The notes under the pieces: model-generated
Databases searched by the model: none
Told to the model about the DNA's origin: nothing
The model's input: only the letters and a program-made list of their open reading frames with translations
Shown: piece by piece, positions 26,382 to 35,282 of the stretch
Layout: the number at the start of each line of letters is the position of its first letter
Numbering within the stretch: the stretch's first letter is position 1
Source of the DNA: Desulfurellaceae bacterium bin18
GTDB taxonomy: Bacteria; Desulfobacterota; Binatia; Bin18
Assembly: GCA_002238415.1 (NCBI GenBank)
Contig: MPMI01000019.1
Coordinates: 1 to 64,000, forward strand
Direction: 5' to 3'
DNA length: 64,000 nt
Position numbers and translations under genes: made by a program

Positions 26382-27236
26382 TTAGCTGGCCGGCGCATCG
26401 AAATCGCTGGCGCTGTGGCGTTCGATGAGCCGCTCTTCCTCCGGTCCCCAGGACTTGTTCACGCGGCGGCCGCGTTGTACGGCGGGCCGGGCTTCAATTT
26501 CCTTCGTCCATCGGATCACATTCGTGTACGATTTAACGTCAAGAAACTCGGCGGCTTCATAGATATTCTGTCCTACTAGGGCACCATACCAGGCGTAGTT
26601 CGCGATGTCCGCGATGGTGTACTCGTCACCACACAAATACTGATGGTCGCTGAGATGGCGATTCAACACATCGAGGAGGCGTTTCGTCTCCATGGCGAAG
26701 CGATTGATGGGATACTCGAACCTTTCCGGCGCGTAGGCATAAAAATGCCCAAACCCGCCGCCTATGTATGGAGCGCTGCCCATCTGAAAGAACAGCCACG
26801 ACAAACATTCTGCGCGGGCTGAAGGCTCGGTCGGCAGGAAAGCGCCAAACTTTTCCGCCAGATAGACGAGCATGGCACCTGACTCAAAGACTCGGGTCGG
26901 GGGGGTGGTACCCCGGTCAAGGAGCGCCGGGATTTTGGAATTGGGGTTGATCGCCACAAAACCACTACCGAACTGATCGCCCTCACTGATGTCGATCAGG
27001 TAGGCATCATACTCGGCCGCCTTGATGCCGAGTTCGAGCAGTTCCTCCAGCAGGACGGTCACCTTGACGCCATTGGGCGTGGCAAGCGAATAGAGCTGTA
27101 GGTCGTGTTCGCCGACCGGGAGTTCTTTGTCGTGCGTCGCGCCTGCGATAGGTCTATTGATTTTTGCAAAACGGCCACCACTTTCTTGGTCCCACTGCCA
27201 GACTTTCGGCGGTGTGTACGTATTGTTTTCTGCCAT
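26382..27236 (-). CDS. yghU: YghU-like glutathione-dependent disulfide-bond oxidoreductase
   Basis: A 284-residue nu-class GST homologue. The YghU-specific N-terminal extension (YTPPKVWQWDQESGG, INRPIAGATHDKELPVGEHDLQLYS), the active-site segment ATPNGVKVTVLLEEL and the glutathione-binding NPNSKIPALLD, RVFESGAMLVYLAEK are all present. It reduces disulfides using two bound glutathiones. Start ATG 27236 follows AAGGAG; the upstream open frame is ignored. It is the third gene after LLM and amidohydrolase on the minus strand. Confidence 0.9.
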   Translation of the reverse strand: MAENNTYTPPKVWQWDQESGGRFAKINRPIAGATHDKELPVGEHDLQLYSLATPNGVKVTVLLEELLELGIKAAEYDAYLIDISEGDQFGSGFVAINPNSKIPALLDRGTTPPTRVFESGAMLVYLAEKFGAFLPTEPSARAECLSWLFFQMGSAPYIGGGFGHFYAYAPERFEYPINRFAMETKRLLDVLNRHLSDHQYLCGDEYTIADIANYAWYGALVGQNIYEAAEFLDVKSYTNVIRWTKEIEARPAVQRGRRVNKSWGPEEERLIERHSASDFDAPAS

Positions 27237-27288
27237 ATCTTCTCCTTTTCTTTGGAATGGTTTTCCAGAGCATGCGTAATGGGGCTGA

Positions 27289-28155
27289 TCAGCGCGTAAC
27301 CGTGGGCGACCAGTTATAGATACGGGCGAGGCTACCGCCCATGAGTGCGGCTCGCTCGGGGTCTGACAACTGGTCGGTGACCCGGAACGCCTCGACACCC
27401 TGCTCGTAGGTCAGCAACTCGACGGCCCGGGTCCAGTCCGTGCCCCACAGGCAGCGCTCAAAGCCGTACGCCTCGAAGATCTGTCCCAGGGGCTCCCAAA
27501 TGTCGGCGTAGGGGAACGATTCGTGCGATAGAGTGCACGCCCCGGAAATCTTGATGGCGACATTGTCATGCTCGGCCAGAGCGATGACCTTGCCGAGATC
27601 AGCAAAGGGCTCTGGCGGAGCAGGGGGCTCGAAGGGTTGCCGCAGACCCACGTGGTCCACGACCAGCTGAGTGTTTGGGTTCCTGCGCGCCAGTTCACCC
27701 AGGAGCGGGAGTTTTCCCCAACACAGCACGTTCACCGGCAGGCCGTGCCGTGCGCCAGCCGCCAATATCCGATTCAGCCCCGGATCGTCGGCCGTTGGGT
27801 CACCCATCAGCATGATGCGCGCCCCGACCACACCCGGCGTTGCCGCCCATTCGGCAATCTCGTCGCTGACGGTTTCTACCCGAGGATCGAACGGTTTGAT
27901 CAGGCCGAACCGGCCGGGATGCCTGGCATACACTTCGAGCGCATAACTCGCATCAAAGCGGTATATGGTCCACGGCGAGACCAACAGGGCTCCGTCGACG
28001 CCAACGGCGTCCATCGCTGCAACCATGTCATCACCCGTGACCTCGGATGGGCCGGGCAATTTCCTGCTCCACGGCCGCTCCGGGTGGTCACGTTCATAGG
28101 CATGGACCTGCGAGTCGATCGTCGGGGTTGGGTCAGTTGGCGAAGCGACCGCCAT
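27289..28155 (-). CDS. Amidohydro_2-family TIM-barrel hydrolase/decarboxylase
   Basis: A 288-residue protein of the ACMSD/PDC-hydrolase family. The first metal motif reads IDSQVHAYE, that is Q-x-H where many members have H-x-H, a substitution shared by several lactonase-like members. The later His (LVVDHVGL) and Asp (LWGTDWTR) are present. Members hydrolyse lactones or decarboxylate dicarboxylates. The gene starts 11 bases after the LLM gene stop, so it probably acts on the LLM product. Confidence 0.85.
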   Translation of the reverse strand: MAVASPTDPTPTIDSQVHAYERDHPERPWSRKLPGPSEVTGDDMVAAMDAVGVDGALLVSPWTIYRFDASYALEVYARHPGRFGLIKPFDPRVETVSDEIAEWAATPGVVGARIMLMGDPTADDPGLNRILAAGARHGLPVNVLCWGKLPLLGELARRNPNTQLVVDHVGLRQPFEPPAPPEPFADLGKVIALAEHDNVAIKISGACTLSHESFPYADIWEPLGQIFEAYGFERCLWGTDWTRAVELLTYEQGVEAFRVTDQLSDPERAALMGGSLARIYNWSPTVTR

Positions 28156-28166
28156 TCTTTTTGTTC

Positions 28167-29243
28167 CTACGCGTCTGCAAAGTGGGGTAACACGTCTTCA
28201 ACCAGCATGCGCTGTGAGTTTTCCCAGGCTTCGTTGTTTTCGGACTGATCGAAGGTCAGGGCCAGCAAACAACCGAAACCGCCGGTTTGTTCGTACATAT
28301 CGCCCAGCTTTTGGGTCACGGTTTGCGGTGAGCCAACCAGCCATACGTAATCGGCCAGGTATTCCAGGGTCACGTCGGAATCCGGGACTTCGGGATGGTG
28401 CTTGAACAAGCTCATCATATCGAACGACTTGAAGAGCGGCAGCAGATACTCGCCCCACACCCGGCCCAGCATACCGTTCAGGGCTTGCTCGCGGGCCTCT
28501 TGATCGGTCTCGGCAATATAGACCTCGCGCGAGATGCGCCAGTCGCTGCGGGATGGCGTGACGCCAGACCGTTCGGCGCCTTCGACCACGGCCTGCCAGT
28601 GAGTGGTGAGATAGCTGTTGCTCAGGGCAATGCTGAGGGGCAGGAAGCCATTCTCGCCGGCGAATTTCAGCGTGTCCGAGCCGGGGGTGAGGCCGGCGAT
28701 ACCGATGGGCGGGTGGGGTTGTTGAAAGGGCCTGAGGTGAAACTTGAGGCTGTCGAGCATGGTGTCAATCCGGTTGAACGACCAGAACTCGCCCTGATAT
28801 TCAAACGGCTCTTCGCTCTGCCATAGCCGGAGCATGATGTTGAGCGCCTCCAGCGTCATGCGCCGATTTTCTCCGGCCGCACCGTCCACATTGAACAGCT
28901 TCCAGTCGCTGGGCAGGCCGCTCGTGGCGACCCCCAGCATGAAACGGCCCTGGGCCATATGATCCAGAAAAGCCACCCGGTGGGCCAGCTCAACCGGATG
29001 ATGGTACGGCAGGAGATGGGCACCGGGACAGAGTTTTATGCGCTGGGTGCGCAGGAGTGCCTGGGCGATAAGCAAATCCGGGGCGGGGTTGGGTTCCCAG
29101 GGAGCGGTGAAATGTTCGCCTATCCATGCCTCGTGAAAGCCGACGCGATCGACAAATTCCAGGTGTTGCAGGTCCCAGGCATGGCCCTCGTAGAGATCTC
29201 TTTCGGGTGGGTGTGAGGGCATCATAAAGACTCCGGCTTTCAT
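28167..29243 (-). CDS. LLM-class monooxygenase (limonene monooxygenase-like)
   Basis: A 358-residue luciferase-like enzyme, first gene of the minus-strand operon LLM-amidohydrolase-YghU. Markers: MKAGVFMMPSHPPERD, FHEAWIGEHF, HMAQGRFMLGVATSGLPSDW, PFQQPHPPIGIAGL. These are close to the limonene/alkane-type LLM branch that uses reduced flavin and O2. A GAAGGAGGAAG ribosome site precedes ATG 29243. The trio suggests oxidation to a lactone-like product, its hydrolysis and glutathione-linked redox repair (inference). Confidence 0.9.
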   Translation of the reverse strand: MKAGVFMMPSHPPERDLYEGHAWDLQHLEFVDRVGFHEAWIGEHFTAPWEPNPAPDLLIAQALLRTQRIKLCPGAHLLPYHHPVELAHRVAFLDHMAQGRFMLGVATSGLPSDWKLFNVDGAAGENRRMTLEALNIMLRLWQSEEPFEYQGEFWSFNRIDTMLDSLKFHLRPFQQPHPPIGIAGLTPGSDTLKFAGENGFLPLSIALSNSYLTTHWQAVVEGAERSGVTPSRSDWRISREVYIAETDQEAREQALNGMLGRVWGEYLLPLFKSFDMMSLFKHHPEVPDSDVTLEYLADYVWLVGSPQTVTQKLGDMYEQTGGFGCLLALTFDQSENNEAWENSQRMLVEDVLPHFADA

Positions 29244-29350
29244 AGGCTTCCTCCTTCAGCTCCCGCCACTGCGAGCTGTGAGAACACCTATCGGTTTTCG
29301 CCCGGAGCCTCAAGGCCGGAGCTTTCGAGAAGAATCACGAGACGAGCAAC

Positions 29351-29596
29351 TCAATCGAAACGGAGCGGCTCACGGGGCGGCTCGCGGGGCGGTAGGTCAA
29401 AGTCTACGCCGCCCAATGGGGCAAAGCGGACGCGTATCGCCCTCGCAAGATCGACCGGGTCTCTGGAATTCGGACTCAGCGCGGTCCGCAGAATTTGCCG
29501 CGCCTCCTCTTCCACTGATTGACCATGCTGCGCAGCCTGGATTCTGAGTTGGCGTTTCAGCCCGTCTTCGAGATTGCGGATCGTGATGCTGGCCAT
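29351..29596 (-). CDS. FitA/VapB-type ribbon-helix-helix antitoxin, orphan
   Basis: An 81-residue DNA-binding antitoxin: MASITIRNLEDGLKRQLRIQ is the classic ribbon-helix-helix start, followed by GQSVEEEARQILRTAL. Its C-terminus normally blocks a PIN-domain RNase (FitB/VapC) encoded immediately downstream. Here the downstream 100 bases carry only a short stretch (about 29334-29295) that could be a FitB remnant (GTG-ATT-CTT-CTC = VILL, then a broken frame with LRAKTDR). GGAGAGATATCT precedes the ATG. Confidence 0.8.
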   Translation of the reverse strand: MASITIRNLEDGLKRQLRIQAAQHGQSVEEEARQILRTALSPNSRDPVDLARAIRVRFAPLGGVDFDLPPREPPREPLRFD

Positions 29597-29775
29597 AGAT
29601 ATCTCTCCATCCCGTATAGCAGGGGATTATGCTATGATGGCATGGCAATCAAGGGAAAACAGAACTCGTCCAGCCGCTCTGTTCCATACGCCGCCGGCTA
29701 CGTCCCGCCGTTAGTCTCAATGACCGCGCGCTCCCTTGATTCCCGCTAGTCCGACCGCAATAATGGCGCTCCACT

Positions 29776-30447
29776 ATGATCGCGATTATTGATTACGGCA
29801 TGGGCAATCTGCGGAGCGTCCAAAAGGGCTTTGAAAAGATGGGCCATGCGGCAACCGTCACCCGAGATGCTGCCCAGATTGAGGCCGCTGGCGGCGTTGT
29901 CCTGCCGGGGGTGGGTGCGTTTGGGGCGTGCATGGATGGCCTGGCCGAATGCGGCCTGGTCGATACTGTCTATCGGGTGGTTGAGCGGGGCACGCCGTTT
30001 CTCGGTATCTGCGTGGGGATGCAGATTTTGTTTTCGGAGAGTGTCGAGTTTGGTCGGGTCCGGGGTCTGGATATTCTGAAAGGCAAGATCGTGCGGTTTG
30101 ATTCGGCTACCCTGGCCGGGCAGAAAATTCCGCATATGGGCTGGAATCAGCTCCAGATGCAACAGCGGCCCCCCCATCTCGACGGCGTGGCCGAGGGTGC
30201 AAGCGTGTATTTCGTGCATTCGTACTACCCAGTCCCGGATGACCCCGCGATTATTGCCACGACCACGGAATATGGGATGCCGTTCGCCTCCAGTGTGTGG
30301 TCGGGAAATATCTTTGCCACCCAGTTTCATCCGGAAAAAAGCCAGGCGATTGGCCTGAGAATTCTGACCAACTTCGGTAACTTCGTTCGCGAGTACCGCC
30401 CGGGCAGCCTCTCCCGCTCCTCGTCTGTCTCCGGGTCGCCATGCTGA
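29776..30447 (+). CDS. hisH: imidazole glycerol phosphate synthase, glutaminase subunit
   Basis: 223-residue class-I amidotransferase that supplies ammonia to HisF. Nucleophile Cys79 (FLGICVGMQILF) and His185/Glu187 (QFHPEKS) form the triad; the start MIAIIDYGMGNLRSV is typical. It overlaps hisA by 7 bases. It restarts the histidine set after the accessory block that follows hisB. Confidence 0.97.
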   Translation: MIAIIDYGMGNLRSVQKGFEKMGHAATVTRDAAQIEAAGGVVLPGVGAFGACMDGLAECGLVDTVYRVVERGTPFLGICVGMQILFSESVEFGRVRGLDILKGKIVRFDSATLAGQKIPHMGWNQLQMQQRPPHLDGVAEGASVYFVHSYYPVPDDPAIIATTTEYGMPFASSVWSGNIFATQFHPEKSQAIGLRILTNFGNFVREYRPGSLSRSSSVSGSPC

Positions 30448-31187
30448 TTATTCCAGCCATTGACCTGAAAGCCGGACAGTGCGTCCGCCTCTACCAGGGG
30501 GATATGGACCGGGCCACGGTCTACTCGGACGACCCGGTTGAAACCGCGCAGCGCTGGCAGCGGGAAGGAGCCCCGCGGCTGCACGTGGTGGACCTTGACG
30601 CCGCGGTCAGCGGGACTACGGTCAATACCAGCGCGATTGAGCGCATCTGTCAGGCCCTGAGCATTCCGGTTCAGGTCGGGGGCGGCATCCGCAGCCTCGC
30701 CACGCTCGAACGCCTTCTCTCGCTCGGTGTCAGTCGCGCGATTCTGGGGACGGTGGCTCATCGTCAGCCGGCTCTTGTGGCGGAAGCCTGCGCCCGTTTT
30801 CCCGGTCGCATTACGGTCGGCATTGACGCCCGGGCCGGTCGGGTTGCCGTGCAAGGCTGGACGGAAACGACCGACCTGGAGGCCACGGACTTGGCGCTCC
30901 GCTGTCAGGACCAGGGGGTGAGTGAAATCGTCTATACGGATATCAGCCGCGACGGGACCCAGCAGGGTGTGAATCATGAGGCTACAGGCGCTCTTGCCGA
31001 GGCGGTCTCCGTCCCGGTCATTGCCTCGGGCGGGGTGGCGAGTACCGCCGACATTCAACGTCTCCTGCCTTTTGAATCATCTGGGGTTATGGGGGTGATT
31101 ATCGGGCGGGCGCTCTATACCGGAGGCGTGCAGTTGGGGGAAGCGATCCGGCTTGGTGCCTCCCACAGAGAAGGCTCTTCTACATAG
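30441..31187 (+). CDS. hisA: ProFAR isomerase
   Basis: 248-residue TIM barrel converting ProFAR to PRFAR in histidine synthesis. Catalytic Asp8 (MLIIPAIDLKAGQCVRLYQGD) and the second acid in TVGIDARAGR are present, with the phosphate loops QVGGGIRS and ASGGVASTAD. It is translationally coupled to hisH and ends 13 bases from the convergent CBS gene. Confidence 0.97.
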   Translation: MLIIPAIDLKAGQCVRLYQGDMDRATVYSDDPVETAQRWQREGAPRLHVVDLDAAVSGTTVNTSAIERICQALSIPVQVGGGIRSLATLERLLSLGVSRAILGTVAHRQPALVAEACARFPGRITVGIDARAGRVAVQGWTETTDLEATDLALRCQDQGVSEIVYTDISRDGTQQGVNHEATGALAEAVSVPVIASGGVASTADIQRLLPFESSGVMGVIIGRALYTGGVQLGEAIRLGASHREGSST

Positions 31188-31199
31188 CTGCCCGTGCTC

Positions 31200-31643
31200 T
31201 CATTCCTGCGGCGCTTCCGGGACAGCTTCCTGTTCAATATGGGTTTGGATGGTTTGGAAAGCCTGGAGCAGGTCGGTCGAAGTCAGAATCCCGCAGACCC
31301 GGTCGTTCTCGACCACCGGCAGGCAGTTAATGCGACGGCCCAGCATCTGGGCTGCGGCTTCGGACAGCGAGGTGTCCGGTCGCACGGTCACCACTGCAGA
31401 CCACATGATGTCGGCGACCGTGACCCCCTCAAGGTCCGACTCCCGGCTCATGCAGCGCAGCAGGTCACGGTCAGAAATCACACCGGCCAGACGGGCATCG
31501 GCATCGATCACCAGCAAATGCCGGAACCGATGCTGGGCCAGGAGGGCTAATGCCTGGGCAAACGGTTGCTGCGGCCTGAGCGCCACCACATCTCGGGTCA
31601 TCACCTCTTTGACCTGCTGCGGATAGGTTGTCTGGGCTGCCAT
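31200..31643 (-). CDS. CBS-domain pair protein
   Basis: A 147-residue protein consisting of two CBS modules: VKEVMTRDVVALRPQQPFAQ…ISDRDLLR, then TVADIMWSAVVTVRPDTSLS…LTSTDLLQAF. Such stand-alone pairs bind AMP/ATP or SAM and regulate partners. It is inserted on the opposite strand between hisA and hisF and has no obvious partner. Confidence 0.88.
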   Translation of the reverse strand: MAAQTTYPQQVKEVMTRDVVALRPQQPFAQALALLAQHRFRHLLVIDADARLAGVISDRDLLRCMSRESDLEGVTVADIMWSAVVTVRPDTSLSEAAAQMLGRRINCLPVVENDRVCGILTSTDLLQAFQTIQTHIEQEAVPEAPQE

Positions 31644-31773
31644 GCGACCCTACTCCATCTGAGCGTTTTCACACTGTGCGATCCTAGCATATAATCGAAG
31701 CGCTGGTCATACGCATTCTTCCCTTGTCGTCTCCGGCTCGCTTCCTCTACAATGAGGACGAGGAACATAGGGG

Positions 31774-32745
31774 ATGGCCCAAGCGATATTTCACCCACTT
31801 CGACGCCTCCGCCAGGCGATTATCAAGCAGTTCGCCGCCCTGCTGACCAAACCCCTCAACAACTATGCGGTTCGTTTTCCGAACAATCTGGAGGCGCTCA
31901 AGAGCCAGATACGCAAAGGGGATGTCCTGCTGGTGGAGGGCTCTCAGCGCATTAGCGAGGTCGTTAAATATCTCACCCAGAGTTCCTGGTCGCACTCCGC
32001 CATCTACATTGGGGATGAGCTGATTCGCGGCAACCATCCGCTGGCGGAGCAGGCCCGGACCGCTTTTGGCGACGACGCCCAGTTTCTGTTGGTGGAAGCG
32101 CTGGTTGAGGAAGGGGTCGTACTGTCCTCTCTGTCGAAGTACGTCGAGTACAATATCCGTCTGTGCCGCCCGCACAACCTCCAGCCTCAGGACTGTCAGG
32201 TTATTTTGGACGATGTGATCAGCCAGCTCGGCTATACCTATGATCTCCAGAATATCTTTGATCTGGGGCGCTATTTCCTGCCGGTCAGTTTGGTCCCGCG
32301 CCGGTTCCGCCGGCGGGCGCTTCAGTTCGGGAGCGGGCTGCCAACCCAGGTCATCTGTTCCAGTATGATTGCCTCGGCCTTTGGCAAAGTCCGCTTTCCC
32401 ATTCTGCCCCACGTCGAGTCCACCCCCGACGCTCAGGAAACGCCGCTCCCCTTTTACCGCCGCCTCTTTGTCTCGAAACAGGACACGCACGGACGACCGG
32501 TCTTTCGGCGGCGCCACCCGACCTTGATTACCCCGCGCGATTTCGACCTGTCGCCCTATTTCCATGCCATTAAATTCAATATCATCGGTTCGCAGCGGCT
32601 CGATTATCGGAATATCATCTGGGCCGAGGACAGCGCCGCCGGAGAAGGACAGGCCCACACCACAGTGCCGCCCGCGTCAGCTCAGCCAGACCTCGCCGCT
32701 TCCCCGGTCTCCTCAGTACCATCTGTCCAGGGTCGGGCCAGTTGA
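31774..32745 (+). CDS. YiiX/YebB-like NlpC/P60-superfamily cysteine hydrolase
   Basis: A 323-residue protein with the circularly permuted papain-like core: the catalytic His in [14 protein letters not shown] comes first and the catalytic Cys in [14 protein letters not shown] follows. [20 protein letters not shown] is the typical lead-in. These enzymes cleave amide or thioester bonds in lipids or peptides. The C-terminus (last 40 residues) is Ala/Pro/Ser-rich and probably disordered. No signal peptide is evident, but an amphipathic basic start ([14 protein letters not shown]) may contact membranes. It abuts hisF. Confidence 0.8.
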   Translation: MAQAIFHPLRRLRQAIIKQFAALLTKPLNNYAVRFPNNLEALKSQIRKGDVLLVEGSQRISEVVKYLTQSSWSHSAIYIGDELIRGNHPLAEQARTAFGDDAQFLLVEALVEEGVVLSSLSKYVEYNIRLCRPHNLQPQDCQVILDDVISQLGYTYDLQNIFDLGRYFLPVSLVPRRFRRRALQFGSGLPTQVICSSMIASAFGKVRFPILPHVESTPDAQETPLPFYRRLFVSKQDTHGRPVFRRRHPTLITPRDFDLSPYFHAIKFNIIGSQRLDYRNIIWAEDSAAGEGQAHTTVPPASAQPDLAASPVSSVPSVQGRAS

Positions 32746-32795
32746 GCGTCTCCGCCTCTCTTGACAGTTTTTCGGAAACGCCTGACACTGCGCGC

Positions 32796-33569
32796 ATGCT
32801 GAGCAAACGCATTATTCCGTGCCTGGATGTGAAAGAAGGTCGTGTGGTGAAGGGGGTGAATTTTGTGGATTTGCGCGATGCCGGCGATCCAGTAGAAGTC
32901 GCGCAGCGGTATGACGCAGAGGGGGCGGACGAGCTGACTTTTCTCGATATTACGGCCTCGCACGAACGGCGGCGGATTATTCTCGATGTTGTCAGGAAAA
33001 CGGCGGAAACCGTTTTTATGCCGCTGACCGTTGGCGGCGGGGTGCGGGAGAACCAGGATATTCGCGACCTGCTCAACGCCGGTGCGGATAAAGTCTCCAT
33101 CAATACCGCGGCAGTCAACCGGCCTGAGTTTGTCAAAGAGGCGGCCGAACGTTTTGGGAGCCAGTGCATCGTGGTGGCGATTGATGCCAAACGAAGACCG
33201 GTCTCCGAGACGTCCGGTTGGGAGGTCTTTATTCATGGCGGCCGCACCCCGACCGGCATCGACGCCATCGAATGGGCACAACGGATGGAAGCCTATGGCT
33301 CGGGCGAACTCCTGCTGACGAGTATGGACCGGGACGGCACCAAGGCCGGCTATGACATCGCGCTCACCTGCGCGATAGCAGAAGCGGTCACGATTCCGGT
33401 TATTGCTTCGGGCGGGGTTGGGAATTTGCAGCATATTCACGAGGGCCTCACCGCCGGCAAAGCCGACGCCGCGCTGGCCGCCTCGATCTTCCATTACCAG
33501 GAACACACTATTCAGGAGTGCAAGCGTTTCCTGGACGCACGCGGGGTCCGAGTGCGGCTCTCGGACTAG
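32796..33569 (+). CDS. hisF: imidazole glycerol phosphate synthase, cyclase subunit
   Basis: 257-residue cyclase that uses HisH ammonia to make IGP and AICAR. Asp11 ([16 protein letters not shown]) and Asp130-type acid (VVAIDAKRR) are present, plus GGGVR and ASGGVGN phosphate loops. Start ATG 32796 is fixed by homology ([11 protein letters not shown]). A TTG at 32742 is in frame but would add unusual residues. It is separated from hisA by the CBS gene and the cysteine hydrolase gene. Confidence 0.96.
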   Translation: MLSKRIIPCLDVKEGRVVKGVNFVDLRDAGDPVEVAQRYDAEGADELTFLDITASHERRRIILDVVRKTAETVFMPLTVGGGVRENQDIRDLLNAGADKVSINTAAVNRPEFVKEAAERFGSQCIVVAIDAKRRPVSETSGWEVFIHGGRTPTGIDAIEWAQRMEAYGSGELLLTSMDRDGTKAGYDIALTCAIAEAVTIPVIASGGVGNLQHIHEGLTAGKADAALAASIFHYQEHTIQECKRFLDARGVRVRLSD

Positions 33570-33602
33570 CAGGGGTGAATCAGATAATCCAAAGGAGGGA
33601 CT

Positions 33603-34469
33603 ATGGCCAAGATCATGATTGAGGCAGCCATCAACGGCAATTCCGATAAAGCCCGGAATCCCAATATTGCCTACAGCCCAGGAGACATCGCCAACGATGC
33701 CATTGCGACCTGTCAGGCCGGGGCAGCGGCGGTTCATTTTCATGTCAGGGAGCCCGACACGGGCGAATGGGTGCAGGACGTGGGGTATTACAGCGAGGTG
33801 TTCAGGCGGACGCGCGCGCAGTGCAATCCTATTCTCTGGCCCACGTTTCCGTTTGGCGGCGACCCGGTGGAACGGTTTGCCCACTTTCTGGAACTCGCCA
33901 AAGACCCGGCGACCAAGCCGGACCTGGGCTGGGCCGACCCCGGCTCGGTCAACCTGGTCTCGTATGACGCGCGCACCAAAACGCTCTCGGGCGGAAATTT
34001 CATCTATCAGAATTCGCATGATGCCAATCGGTATTTCCTGGAACAGTCGCGGGCGTGCGGCGTGAGACCCACCCTCCAGATTTTTGATCCCAGCTTTCTG
34101 CGGGCGGTGCTGGTCTTTCTTGACCAGGGCCTGCTGACCGAACCCTTGTTGCTCAAGTTTTATTTTGGCGGACCGGAGCTACCGTTTGGCCTGCCCCCTT
34201 CTCTCAAGAGCCTGGAAGCCTATTTGGATATGCTCCACGGCGTGCGCTGCAATTGGTTTGCGGCCACGCTCGGCGGAGATAATCTGCCGTTTATCCCGCA
34301 GATCGTCAGCCTGGGTGGCCATGTCCGGCTGGGTCTGGAAGACCACCATTATGCCCAGGAGGGACAGCCCACCAACCCACAACTCGTCGAGCGCGCCGTG
34401 GCAACCATTACCGCTATGGGGCACGAGGTGGCGACACCGGACGAGGCGCGGGCTATCATAGAAGCCTAG
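33603..34469 (+). CDS. beta-keto acid cleavage enzyme (BKACE, DUF849)
   Basis: A 288-residue Zn-dependent TIM barrel of the Kce family, which condenses a beta-keto acid with acetyl-CoA to yield acetoacetate plus a new CoA ester. The metal ligands H45-x-H47 (AVHFHVRE) and the later Glu in VRLGLEDHHY are visible; EAAINGNSDKARNPNIAYSP is the family start. CCAAAGGAGGG precedes the ATG. The CinA-like gene begins two bases after its stop, implying coupled translation. Confidence 0.9.
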   Translation: MAKIMIEAAINGNSDKARNPNIAYSPGDIANDAIATCQAGAAAVHFHVREPDTGEWVQDVGYYSEVFRRTRAQCNPILWPTFPFGGDPVERFAHFLELAKDPATKPDLGWADPGSVNLVSYDARTKTLSGGNFIYQNSHDANRYFLEQSRACGVRPTLQIFDPSFLRAVLVFLDQGLLTEPLLLKFYFGGPELPFGLPPSLKSLEAYLDMLHGVRCNWFAATLGGDNLPFIPQIVSLGGHVRLGLEDHHYAQEGQPTNPQLVERAVATITAMGHEVATPDEARAIIEA

Positions 34470-34471
34470 AC

Positions 34472-35014
34472 ATGGAATCCGTCCACACCACAAGCATCGC
34501 CCGGATACATGCCAGTTCTTGCAGGGCCATGCTTGTGGTGACCGGCGGTGGAACCCAGGCAGTCGCAGATTTGCTCGCCGTCCCAGGCGCTTCCCGGACC
34601 GTGCTTGAAGTGGTCGTCCCCTATAGTGAAGCGGCGCTCGCCGAATTTCTGGGAGCCAGCCCACACCAGGCAGTGAGCGTGGAAACCGCAGCGGCCCTGG
34701 CCAGGGCCGCCTATAAACGGGCAGTCGTCTTACACGCGGCTGAGGGGTCGCTGGTTGGCGTTGCCTGCACCGCTGCGCTGGCGACGGACCGGCTCAAAAA
34801 GGGGACGCACCGCGCTCACATCGGCATCAGTACCGCAGCGGAAACCCGCGTCTATTCGTGCACGCTGACCAAGGGCGCACGAGACCGACAGGATGAAGAA
34901 CGGGTCGTCAGCGACCTGCTGCTAACGCTCCTGGCACGGGCGTGTGGTCTGGACGTGCCGCTCGACGGACTGCTGCTGGCTGAGGAGCGGGTAGAGGAGC
35001 AAAGCATCGCATAA
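34472..35014 (+). CDS. stand-alone CinA-C-like protein
   Basis: A 180-residue protein resembling the CinA C-terminal (nicotinamide-nucleotide amidase) fold: VVTGGGTQAVADLLAVPGASRTVLEVVVPYS, then VGVACTAALATDRLKKGTHRAHI and RDRQDEERVVSDLLL. Similar domains are fused in front of nucleotidyltransferase domains in some eukaryotic proteins. The TDRLKKG strand differs from bacterial CinA (GTAGP...PVG), so amidase activity is not assured. It is tightly coupled to the BKACE gene. Confidence 0.75.
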   Translation: MESVHTTSIARIHASSCRAMLVVTGGGTQAVADLLAVPGASRTVLEVVVPYSEAALAEFLGASPHQAVSVETAAALARAAYKRAVVLHAAEGSLVGVACTAALATDRLKKGTHRAHIGISTAAETRVYSCTLTKGARDRQDEERVVSDLLLTLLARACGLDVPLDGLLLAEERVEEQSIA

Positions 35015-35106
35015 CGGGCGGCGCATTATCGTCCCTCTTGCATGAGCGTCGGGCACACCATACACATTGACTCAACGAGACTGCGAAATAGTGTCTCATA
35101 GAGGAC

Positions 35107-35197
35107 AACCCACCCCGCCGCTACGCGGCACCCCTCCAGGGAGGGGAGCGGAATACATCCCCTCTTGGGAGGGGTGGCCGAAGGCCGGGGTGGGTTC
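35107..35197. repeat. dispersed CCCCTC/GAGGGG palindromic repeat, copy 3
   Basis: ACCCACCCCGCCGC-TACGCGGC-ACCCCTCC-AGGGAGGGG followed by CCCCTC-TTGGGAGGGGTGGCC and CCGGGGTGGG. It has the same order of sub-motifs as at 7.6 kb. A related CCCCCTGAAGGGAG unit follows at about 35260. It occupies the gap between the CinA-like gene and the phosphoesterase. Confidence 0.8.
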
Positions 35198-35282
35198 CTA
35201 GTGACTCAACGAAACGGTGAAACTGCCCGATGGTATCCCATTTTGGATTTTCCCCCTCCCCCCTGAAGGGAGAGGAAGTAGG

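Noticed and set aside
26206-26382. A small gene in the gap between the ART-like gene and yghU
   Set aside because: Only a shadow frame overlapping the ART-like gene is open; no start with ribosome site or recognisable product.
32742-32796. TTG 32742 as hisF start, extending the protein by 18 residues
   Set aside because: HisF proteins begin at [11 protein letters not shown]; the extension lacks conservation and ribosome-site support.
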